Counted from the stretch's first letter, positions 1 to 5,019 are shown. The stretch is DNA of 5,019 nucleotides from Clostridiales bacterium (GCA_009778415.1 WRJV01000151.1:1-5019), one strand, 5' to 3'. Numbers and translations: made by a program. Notes: generated by a model not told the origin, from the sequence alone.

Positions 1-103
1 TGCTGATCCAAATGCCCGACTCGATCGCTGCGATCTTTGACAGCACGTGCTTCATGAACTGGCATGCTTCTTCTTCTTTTGTCATCATGTCTTCGTCATC
101 CAT
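1..103 (-). CDS. Unrecognised protein, N-terminal 34 residues only
   Basis: An open frame starts at the ATG at 103 and runs off the left edge of the window. The visible residues begin MDDEDMMTKEEEACQF and continue as a probable amphipathic helix (MKHVLSKIAAIESGIWIS). The start is chosen because a purine-rich ribosome binding site (GGAGGGG at 112-118) lies 8 bases upstream and a candidate promoter lies just before it. An ATG at 120 is in another frame and closes after a few codons. No signal peptide or known motif is visible in this short piece, and I do not recognise the family. It follows the transposase remnant on the same strand and probably belongs to a separate transcription unit. The function is unknown. 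Confidence 0.55.
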   Translation of the reverse strand, partial: MDDEDMMTKEEEACQFMKHVLSKIAAIESGIWIS

Positions 104-133
104 TGACCCTTCCCCTCCATGCTGATAATATTT

Positions 134-163
134 CTTATATGGGTATTCACTTCGCTACGGCAA
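134..163 (-). promoter_or_regulatory. Candidate sigma-A-type promoter for the leftmost gene
   Basis: Read on the minus strand, a TTGCCG -35 box (158-163) is separated by 18 bases from a TATAAG -10 box (134-139). Transcription would start near 127, giving a short leader of about 24 bases that holds the GGAGGGG ribosome binding site of the gene starting at 103. This rests on box matching and placement only. Confidence 0.4.
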
Positions 164-167
164 GTTA

Positions 168-404
168 CTATACGTCATCGGACTTGCCAATCAAGCTATT
201 GTACGTAACGGGTTGAACCTGCATCACGCACTCTAAAAGCCTGTAAAACAGCAGCCCGCAGTCGGCGGATTTTCTTCTGTTGAACCGGAAAACGTACTCG
301 TCGAGATAGGACTGCATGTGTTTTTCGCTCGCCGCCCCTTGGTGAGTTCCCAATAGCCAGCGTTTCAACAACGAAATGACCATATGGACGTGCGGCAGAA
401 GCTT
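168..404 (-). pseudogene. IS1595-family transposase, C-terminal fragment
   Basis: The frame encodes LLPHVHMVISLLKRWLLGTH, followed by QGAASEKHMQSYLDEYVFRFNRR and a short tail. This is the characteristic end of the DDE domain of IS1595-family transposases: conserved HVH, LKRWLLGTH, a YLDE(F/Y)VFRFNRR block, then a LFYRLL helix. Only about 78 residues remain of a protein that is usually around 300, so the N-terminal zinc-binding region and most catalytic residues are missing. The recognisable homology begins right at the stop codon of the upstream immunity gene (407-409), so the breakpoint falls at that gene's end. The frame stays open upstream but there it only re-reads the immunity gene. No convincing terminal inverted repeat is seen after the stop. 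It is a non-functional remnant of a mobile element. Confidence 0.8.
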
Positions 405-406
405 GT

Positions 407-826
407 TCAGTTGGCGTACCTGATCACTTTACCATCGCTGTCTTGGAAGATGATCCACGGCGGGCCGTCTATATATTCTCCGGGCTCATGAAGCAATGCC
501 AGCCAAACGCCATACTCTTCATAATGCTTCACCCATATTTTGGACTCATTGTCACATTCCTCGTAGTGCTCATAATTTTCCTTGTAAAGGACCCTTGCGT
601 ATACTTTTGCGATGTCTTCTGACCCTATAAGGATTTTCTTGTCGAGCCTTGGGCTGCTTTTCACAAATTCGCCAACAAATTCATCAATGGTTGATTCAAT
701 TGAACCATCAGGCACTTGTATGCGCTTATTTTCCAAAATGGCTGCCCTGCCTGAAATAGCGAGCGCGGCGACTATGAGGATAAGAATTGCAGCTGTCATA
801 ATTTTTTTAAATTTACGGTTCGTCAT
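407..826 (-). CDS. Membrane-anchored NTF2-like immunity protein (paralogue of the gene at 1525-1944)
   Basis: This 139-residue protein has a basic N-terminus (MTNRKFKK), one hydrophobic segment (about residues 9-28) and then a soluble domain expected outside the membrane. It is clearly paralogous to the product of 1525-1944. Both share LENKRI(Q/H)VP, LGSE(D/E)IA, YAR(V/I)LY, a WVK-Y-Y-VWLA block and the ending DGPPWI-FQ-SDGKVI-YAN. The pattern of an alpha-helical first half, a WLA strand and a PWI-F-SDGKV ending resembles NTF2-fold immunity proteins of polymorphic-toxin loci; that family call is inference. The ATG at 826 is chosen because AAGGAG lies 7 bases upstream and because it aligns with the paralogue's start; the longer frame from 910 has neither. 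The gene overlaps the 46-residue mini-gene by 14 bases, which suggests translational coupling. The last codons abut the transposase remnant, but the conserved YAN ending is intact. Confidence 0.72.
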   Translation of the reverse strand: MTNRKFKKIMTAAILILIVAALAISGRAAILENKRIQVPDGSIESTIDEFVGEFVKSSPRLDKKILIGSEDIAKVYARVLYKENYEHYEECDNESKIWVKHYEEYGVWLALLHEPGEYIDGPPWIIFQDSDGKVIRYAN

Positions 827-953
827 AACCTTTCTCCTTATAAGTTGTGTATGTGCGTGGCTTGCCCCAGTTAAAAGGATTAAAGTAATATGATACTGGT
901 CTTGTTGCATTTACTTCTTTGAAGCTTTTGTCGTATTTTTTCCTCTTGTCCAT
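813..953 (-). CDS. 46-residue mini-gene resembling the tail of the orphan toxin module
   Basis: An ATG at 953 opens a 46-codon frame ending in TAA at 813-815. A good ribosome binding site (AAAGGAG, 962-968) sits 8 bases upstream and a promoter candidate lies directly before that. The product starts MDKRKKYDKS and its last third contains FNWGKPRTYTTYKEKGYDEP. This lines up without gaps with the end of the toxin-like module encoded at 1934-2700 (WDWGTPDTYTIYEGKTFYER), sharing WG, P, TYT, Y, K and E. Both tails overlap the start of a paralogous immunity gene, here by 14 bases. It may be a trimmed toxin remnant kept as a leader that couples translation of the immunity gene, or a small protein in its own right. 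No membrane segment is visible. The frame is closed upstream by a TGA in the promoter region, so it is not simply the end of a longer open frame. Confidence 0.6.
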   Translation of the reverse strand: MDKRKKYDKSFKEVNATRPVSYYFNPFNWGKPRTYTTYKEKGYDEP

Positions 954-972
954 TTCTTTGACTCCTTTGTGT

Positions 973-1006
973 TTTATATTATACACCAATTTCAGGAGTC
1001 AATAAA
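973..1006 (-). promoter_or_regulatory. Promoter candidate for the mini-gene and downstream immunity gene
   Basis: The minus strand carries a perfect TATAAT at 978-983. Paired with TTTATT at 1001-1006 it gives a 17-base spacer. Alternatively TTGACT (997-1002) pairs with TATAAA (973-978) at 18 bases. Either would start transcription close to, or just inside, the AAAGGAG ribosome binding site of the mini-gene at 813-953, so the leader would be very short. The first pairing leaves the ribosome binding site intact and is preferred. The placement suggests that the mini-gene and the immunity gene at 407-826 form their own unit. Confidence 0.5.
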
Positions 1007-1057
1007 AATTATATCACTTCAATTGATGGAGGCGGGGCATGCAAACATCAAATATCT

Positions 1058-1366
1058 CTATACTGCACGAATATTAAGAATTTTTCCATCATGCTTTCTA
1101 ATAATAACTTCATAGCTCCATCCAAGACCATCAGGGAGAGGTGCAGCTACAATCCATGAATTATTATTTTCCCCTACCAGAAATTCTCGTTCCAATGCAG
1201 CAACTCCAAACGTCCCCACTATAATAGCTTTACCAACTTCGAGCGCAACTTCTTCTGTTTGGACAGCGTCTGTGGACAATTTATATGCGAATTGATTCCA
1301 AGAAAACTGAAATATATTCACTAATAATAAAATTACAATGATTGAAATATATACTTTTTTCATCAT
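1058..1366 (-). CDS. Membrane-anchored NTF2-fold-type immunity protein
   Basis: A 102-residue protein with a hydrophobic N-terminal segment (about residues 3-22, after MMKK) and a soluble domain of about 75 residues. The domain contains EEVALEVGKAI, FLVGENNNSWIVAAPLPDG, then EVIIRKHDGKILNIRAV. This order (helix, SWIV strand, LP-DG turn, I-I-K-DGKIL-I ending) matches small NTF2-fold immunity proteins found beside Rhs and other polymorphic toxins; the match is from memory, not a search. The N-terminal anchor places the domain outside the membrane. An AAGGAGG ribosome binding site (1371-1377) precedes two adjacent ATGs; the second (1363) has the better spacing of 7 bases, so the product may be 101 residues. 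It differs in sequence from its two paralogous neighbours and so probably faces a different toxin. No toxin partner is visible directly upstream. Confidence 0.68.
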   Translation of the reverse strand: MMKKVYISIIVILLLVNIFQFSWNQFAYKLSTDAVQTEEVALEVGKAIIVGTFGVAALEREFLVGENNNSWIVAAPLPDGLGWSYEVIIRKHDGKILNIRAV

Positions 1367-1524
1367 AGTGCCTCCTTACTTCCATTATCTTGCCACCGAT
1401 TGCCCCTGCGCTCGCGCCGTGCCTTTCCGTTCAGTAGTCGTTGATACTGAAACCATAATTCTTAATTGTCCCTTGACTCTCTTGCTTTTACCGATACCAA
1501 CATCTTGTCATGAGTTACCTTGCA
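1367..1524. other. Intergenic patch without a convincing gene
   Basis: These 158 bases separate two immunity genes. Apart from the AAGGAGG site at 1371-1377, the segment holds a GC-rich island (roughly 1395-1430) unlike the AT-rich flanks. On the minus strand a 32-codon frame without a start codon is open here. It ends in a TGA at 1363-1365 that overlaps the ATG of the next gene, reminiscent of the toxin tail and immunity overlaps on either side but with no recognisable similarity. No clear promoter or terminator is seen. Confidence 0.4.
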
Positions 1525-1944
1525 TCAGTTAGCATAACATATAACTTTCCCGTCGCTGGCTTGAAAAACAATCCATGGCGGGCCATCCAAAATCGGTTCA
1601 TCTGGCCGCCCCCACTTCGCTAGCCAAACGTCGTACTTTTTATAATACTTGACCCATATCCCAACTGAATTGTTCCACCCGCTAAAATTATCCATGTTTT
1701 CTAAATACAATATCCGGGCATACTCTCTAGCGATTTCTTCCGAACCCAAAAGAGTTTTTTTTGATAAAATTTGATCGCTGTTCACTATAATCTCTACTAT
1801 TTCATCAAGAGCAATTTCCGATGCGTTTTCGGGTACATGTATACGCTTGTTTTCAAGACCAACTGTTCTGCCAACAAGAAACGCCGCAGCAATGGCGCAG
1901 AAGAAAACCATAGCAATAATAGCCTTTTTCAAGTTATCTTTCAT
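1525..1944 (-). CDS. Membrane-anchored NTF2-like immunity protein, probable partner of the orphan toxin module
   Basis: A 139-residue protein with a basic start (MKDNLKK), one hydrophobic helix (about residues 8-27) and an extracytoplasmic domain ending DGPPWIVFQASDGKVICYAN. It is a paralogue of the protein encoded at 407-826, aligning over the full length, with shared LENKRI, LGSEEIA, YARILY, WVKYY and VWLA blocks. The start at 1944 is preferred over an in-frame ATG at 1962 because a GAAGGGAAG ribosome binding site lies just upstream and because it aligns with the paralogue's start. Its start overlaps the 3' end of the toxin-like module by 11 bases, the arrangement expected for a coupled toxin and immunity pair. 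The immunity role is inferred from this position, the NTF2-like sequence pattern and the paralogy; the target has not been shown. Confidence 0.72.
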   Translation of the reverse strand: MKDNLKKAIIAMVFFCAIAAAFLVGRTVGLENKRIHVPENASEIALDEIVEIIVNSDQILSKKTLLGSEEIAREYARILYLENMDNFSGWNNSVGIWVKYYKKYDVWLAKWGRPDEPILDGPPWIVFQASDGKVICYAN

Positions 1945-2700
1945 AAAATGTCTTCCCTTCATAAATTGTGTAAGTGTCTGGCGTACCCCAATCCCAATTT
2001 GAAATGCGATACCCCAATGTCTTTTTTTTCTCTATTTTTTTGTACATTTGTTCTGACCCAGGTTCATATGGCCAAGCGCCTTCGACAACCGGCATCCGGT
2101 CAGAAATCACTTTGACCAGTGTATCGGACGATACCCTATTGTTCCTCCCAACATGTATACATCGCTTAACGAATAAAGCGTAATGTTGATGCCCGGATAA
2201 TCGACCTTGTATACATAAGCGAAAAGCTCTCTTTTCATATCAGCAGATACCACTGTATACATTTGTGCAAATAGAATGGCGGCACTGTCTATGGCCACAA
2301 AGTAATAGTCCGGGCGCGTTTCGTAAAATTCAGCTTTTGGGATTGATCCCAGCGAAACATTTGATGAACGTGCAATGACATTTGTCGGCTTTGATACGCC
2401 GGCGCCAGTATTTTGGTAGTAGAAAAAACTGCCCAGCGCAAGAGCCTGCGACACGTTCAAGCTGCTGGGGCTTGACTTCATCTGGCTTATCGCAACAACT
2501 GCCGCATCCACCACGGCGCCGCCCCAGTCGCTGGCGTCCATGTACTGGTTCCCGTTCTTGTCCTTTTTGCTGCTCGACGTGATAGTGTTCGTGTACGCCT
2601 GGCCGGTTGAGTTCACGTTGCTGTCGCTTGCCGTGCCAAATTCCCTCAAGAGGTTTGCGTGCGTGTTGGCAGCGATTTGTTTGGTACGGCTCGGGAAAGT
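1934..2700 (-). pseudogene. Orphan Rhs-type toxin C-terminal module with one frameshift
   Basis: The frame is open from 2700, just after a TAA at 2701-2703. It has no ATG or GTG and no ribosome binding site; the first possible start is a weak TTG at 2649. It reads LLREFGTASDSNVNSTGQAY, a SSSKKDKNGNQYMDASDWGG stretch, then FVAIDSAAILFAQMY, KRELFAYVYKVDYPGI and LYSLSDVYMLGGTIG. As sequenced it then ends early, at 2107. Adding one G to the GGG at 2134-2136 continues it as VSSDTLVKVISDRMPVVEGA, then NWDWGTPDTYTIYEG, and stops at 1934, about 238 residues from the TTG. The pattern AA-FA--Y----RE--A-VYK---YS resembles DUF4329-type domains seen at Rhs C-termini; this is tentative. The new end overlaps the immunity gene by 11 bases, which strongly supports the repaired frame. 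I read it as a displaced toxin tip, active only if re-fused to an Rhs core. Confidence 0.66.
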
Positions 2701-2720
2701 TTACCTCTTAAATTTCAGCC

Positions 2721-2737
2721 GAAGCCTGCTGGGCTTC
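2721..2737 (-). repeat. Small hairpin between the lipoprotein gene and the orphan module
   Basis: GAAGCC and GGCTTC form a 6-base stem around a 5-base loop, 20 bases after the lipoprotein stop codon. No T-run follows on the minus strand (the next bases are GGCTGAAATTTAAG), so it is a poor rho-independent terminator. It may only slow read-through or protect the 3' end. Just beyond it, stop codons occur in all three frames within about 20 bases (TGA, TAA, TAA, near 2701-2718), which closes off any translation into the orphan module. Confidence 0.35.
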
Positions 2738-2756
2738 CAGTTGTGCCGACACTTGC

Positions 2757-3485
2757 CTATTCGAGTATTATGTCTTTCCCGAAGATTTCCATTCCTGTTT
2801 CTTGGTTGATAATTCCATTCTCGTCGCTCCAAATAACTATGCTGCATTTGTTTTTTATCAGCTGGATTGAATATGGCCCAAACGCACCCATTCCATCGAC
2901 ATCTTCGAGTAACGCAAAGCGGATGCCCAAATAAGATTCCAAATATTCTTTTGTAGCAGAAACAGTTTTCGGCCATTGCGCGTTAGGAAAAAAATGGCGG
3001 ACTTCTCCCAGCAATCCCACACAAGTTTCGTCGTTGGACAATTTTCTACCGTAATAGTTATTTATAGAATCCATCATTGTGAAGGCGTATTCTATTCCAC
3101 TGTTGGGGTCTTTGTAAATCGCACTGCCTTCGTACCCATCCAAAAATTCCCAATCCAGATAGTTCCATGCAATTTCTTCTACCGATTTGCCTATCGACTG
3201 CATGTGCTTATACGCTGTCTCCCAGTTTTCCTGTTGACCGAAATCAATAAAGTCCTCATTGTTGGCCCAGGGCAACGTTCCCTCCGAGGCATTTTCACTG
3301 GACTCATTTTCATCGGTCTGTTCAAAATGAACAGTGTCATCCTCAACGCCATCGACATCGCCGTTACTGGCTTCCACCGCAATGCTTTTTTCATCGCCGG
3401 ACGTGTCGCCCGGGAACTCAGCGCACCCAGCCGAAAAAACCATGATAATTCCGACTAGCAAACATATTGTTTTTTTCATAACCAT
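2757..3485 (-). CDS. Surface lipoprotein, probable immunity to the M23 Rhs toxin
   Basis: A 242-residue predicted lipoprotein. It has a short basic start (MVMKK), a hydrophobic segment and a clear lipobox FSAGC with the lipidated cysteine at residue 21. A flexible, strongly acidic, Ser/Asn-rich linker follows (about residues 22-75), then a globular domain of about 165 residues (starting near LPWANNEDFIDFGQQ, ending FGKDIILE). I do not recognise the domain as a named family. The start at 3485 is chosen because AAGGGG lies just upstream and it opens a proper signal peptide; a second ATG six bases on (3479) is also possible, while the longer frame from 3590 lies inside the Rhs gene. Only 25 bases separate it from the Rhs stop, so the two should be co-transcribed. 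Anchoring a protective domain outside the membrane would suit neutralising a cell-wall hydrolase. That role is inference from position and topology. Confidence 0.75.
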   Translation of the reverse strand: MVMKKTICLLVGIIMVFSAGCAEFPGDTSGDEKSIAVEASNGDVDGVEDDTVHFEQTDENESSENASEGTLPWANNEDFIDFGQQENWETAYKHMQSIGKSVEEIAWNYLDWEFLDGYEGSAIYKDPNSGIEYAFTMMDSINNYYGRKLSNDETCVGLLGEVRHFFPNAQWPKTVSATKEYLESYLGIRFALLEDVDGMGAFGPYSIQLIKNKCSIVIWSDENGIINQETGMEIFGKDIILE

Positions 3486-3510
3486 AGTTCCCCTTTCTTC
3501 GCCAATTTCT

Positions 3511-5019
3511 CTACGGAAGGAACAGCCATGGGTTCTTTGAATAACCCGCGCCGGACGGCCTGTATATATTCGTATAGATCGTATTTCCATCGCTGTCTTT
3601 TCCTGTTTTAAATTCAGGGTTTATCAGGACTTCATAGTGAAGGTGGATCGGATAATCTCCACCGGTTTTCCCTATTGTTCCAACTTTTTGTGCCTGTGAA
3701 ACCATATTACCCGTTGTTAAGGCGGTTTTTGCCAAGTGTTGATATAGGACATATATGTTCGGGTTTTGGTCGCTTTGGATAATTACCGTGTTGCCCCTGC
3801 CGCTTAGGTGCCCGGCAAACACCACTTTGCCGGCTACTGAAGCGATTGTTTGGATGCCCGTCCTGTCCTGTGTGCCAAAATCTAAACCCTGATGGTCGGG
3901 CTGGCCTTTCGTTGTGCGCCATCCATAGGTGCCACTCATTGCGAGGTTCACTGGCATGATCATTGAAACACTTTGGTCCGTGTACGCCGCCGTCCTGTAA
4001 TACTCCTTCTGTATAGCGTCCCAAATGGCCTTGTCAACGGTTCCGATATCCTCAAGCCCGTACTTCTTTTGAAACGCCTTGACTGCGGCTTCTGTGCTAG
4101 ATCCGAAATCTCCATCAGCCTTTTGGGTCGTGCTTGTGTGGAATGGATCCAAATACCCCAGTTCCGCAAGACAAGACTGCACCCGCAGGACATCACGCAT
4201 GTTGGCGACATTCAGCTCATCCCCGACCATTTCATGAAAAATGTCCGGTTTGCTGACAGCCTGTGCGCCCGTCTGTATCGGTGCCGGCACCGCCGGCGCG
4301 GGGTTCCCTATACGGAACCCCGTACTCGAAACGACGAAGGAATGGCTGCTAATAGGCACGCCGTTGTACTGGTAAGTCATTATGTTCGACGTCGATTTCT
4401 CCACAACTAGCCAGCCGCTAACAACCCCATTAACCGCGCCGACGGTCCCGTTCAATATGGAGACTTGGCTTGCTGAAGTGATCTGCTGCCCCTTAACGCC
4501 ACCTTTTCCGTCAGACGCGACAATGAACATCTCGTCGTTGCTGTGGACCGTAACAATTGACCCCGCCGACGGCCGCACCCCATTGATGTAAGTGCTGCCG
4601 TTTACGATTACGGCATTTGTCGTAGACACTTTCCCTTGTGACGACGTAGTCGTGACTGTCGCGGTGCCTGTCGATTTCACTTCCACGCCGCCGCTGCTCG
4701 TAACGCAGTAGTCCTTCCCGTTCGCCGCGTGGACCGTGGAACCAAGCGGTGGGCTGCCCCCATTGGCCATGGTGGTCTTGCCGTCTGTTATCGTCGCTTG
4801 CGCCGTCTTTCCGTTTGGAAGCGTCACGGTTACCGCTGTTGTGGAATGCCCTGTCGGGTCCCAGTACTTGATCGGGTTTCCTGCGCAATACGTGTACAGG
4901 TTCAGGCTCAGCGGGTCCGCCATGCTGCCCTGTGCGTGTCTTCCTGCATGAACCTTGCCAGGCTGGGTCGTAGTGGCGGGCTTTCAGGTAGTACAGCTCA
5001 GTCTCGCTGTCGTACTCGT
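3511..5019 (-). CDS. Rhs polymorphic toxin, C-terminal part with peptidoglycan-binding and M23 endopeptidase domains
   Basis: The gene enters from the right. The Rhs core ends with YDSETELYYLKARHYDP, RFMQED and DPLSLNLYTYC-GNPI-Y-DPTGH. Counting from the Met at 4923, the regions are: residues 28-205, a Thr/Val/Gly-rich beta spacer with two imperfect repeats; 206-222, a Pro/Ala linker; 238-305, a peptidoglycan-binding domain (VLRVQSCLAELGYL, DGDFGSSTEAAVKAFQKKYG); and 340-432, an M23 (LytM) domain. The M23 zinc ligands H344, D348 (HQGLD) and H429, and the catalytic H396 (YQHL) and H427 (HLHYEV), are all present, so an active peptidoglycan endopeptidase is predicted. As sequenced, the frame is broken twice near the core end. 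Adding one G at 4958-4959 and one at 4928-4930 restores DPAWARFMQEDTHRGSMADP, the normal Rhs sequence. The ATG at 4923 is therefore not a true start. The candidate immunity lipoprotein follows after 25 bases. Confidence 0.85.
4281..4321. repeat. Cluster of inverted repeats inside the Rhs gene linker
   Basis: Three perfect palindromic elements lie side by side: GTGCCGGCAC (4281-4290), CGCCGGCG (4291-4298), and an 8-base stem GGGGTTCC / GGAACCCC with a 6-base loop (4300-4321). They fall in codons for the Pro/Ala linker (around FRIGNPAPAVPAP) between the beta spacer and the peptidoglycan-binding domain. They could be chance in a GC-rich linker, or mark a module junction. Confidence 0.5.

Noticed and set aside
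827..910. Longer start (910) for the left immunity gene
   Set aside because: The extra 28 residues lie in the mini-gene region and do not align with the paralogue, and AAGGAG precedes the ATG at 826.
2107..2140. Programmed ribosomal frameshift in the orphan module
   Set aside because: No slippery heptamer is visible near the shift point, and the same one-G change explains the two Rhs breaks, so a lost base is simpler.
2721..2737. Rho-independent terminator after the lipoprotein gene
   Set aside because: The stem is only 6 bases and no T-run follows on the coding strand.
2701..2976. 91-residue minus-strand frame overlapping the lipoprotein gene
   Set aside because: It lies mostly inside the well-supported lipoprotein gene in another frame, has no ribosome binding site, and its product is basic with no recognisable pattern.
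2976..3458. 160-residue plus-strand frame
   Set aside because: It is the complement shadow of the lipoprotein gene. It has no ribosome binding site or family pattern, and all other genes lie on the minus strand.
3486..3590. Longer start (ATG at 3590) for the lipoprotein
   Set aside because: The extra 35 residues overlap the Rhs coding end, lack a ribosome binding site and would bury the signal peptide and lipobox inside the protein.
3973..4410. 145-residue plus-strand frame and the nested minus-strand frames at 3707-4024, 3960-4211 and 4511-4888
   Set aside because: All are shadows of the Rhs gene, whose M23 and peptidoglycan-binding motifs fix the true frame.
1..5019. CRISPR array, tRNA or rRNA genes, riboswitch
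   Set aside because: No regularly spaced direct repeats, tRNA-like cloverleaf, rRNA stretch or long structured leader was seen on either strand.

Overview
The window comes from a bacterium, most likely a Bacillota (Firmicutes) lineage. The evidence is strong AAGGAG-type ribosome binding sites, sigma-A-like promoters, a lipobox lipoprotein, an Rhs/YD-repeat protein with no Gram-negative Rhs accessories in view, and an IS1595-family remnant. The genus cannot be read from the sequence. Every credible gene lies on the minus strand, so the region reads from right to left, and it looks like the variable tail of an Rhs polymorphic-toxin locus.

From right to left: (1) 5019-3511 is the end of an Rhs core (the YD-repeat closing motif and DPTG boundary). 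It is followed by a beta-rich spacer with two imperfect repeats, a Pro/Ala linker, a peptidoglycan-binding domain and a complete M23 (LytM-type) metallopeptidase, so the effector tip should cut peptidoglycan. (2) 25 bases on, at 3485-2757, is a lipoprotein with an acidic linker, the best candidate for the cognate surface-anchored immunity protein. (3) 2700-1934 is a second toxin-like C-terminal module without a proper start. It is broken by one frameshift; restoring a single G joins two frames into about 238 residues and carries the gene into an 11-base overlap with the next gene. I read it as a displaced (orphan) Rhs C-terminus. (4) 1944-1525 is a membrane-anchored NTF2-type immunity candidate. 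(5) 1366-1058 is a second, different NTF2-fold-type immunity protein. (6) 953-813 is a 46-residue mini-gene with its own promoter and ribosome binding site. Its end resembles the end of the orphan toxin module. (7) 826-407 is a clear paralogue of gene 4, overlapping the mini-gene by 14 bases just as gene 4 overlaps the toxin module. (8) 404-168 is the 3' piece of an IS1595-type transposase, abutting the immunity stop codon. (9) 103-1 is the start of an unrecognised gene leaving the window, behind a plausible promoter.

The layout fits the known logic of polymorphic-toxin loci: an active toxin and immunity pair, then older displaced toxin tips and a bank of immunity genes. All four immunity candidates begin with a lipobox or a hydrophobic anchor, so they would act on the outer face of the membrane, as expected against toxins acting at the cell envelope. 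Three frameshifts (two in the Rhs core end, one in the orphan module) can each be cured by adding one G to a G run. That may mean uncorrected long-read sequence or real decay, and it should be settled before any of these genes is called a pseudogene.
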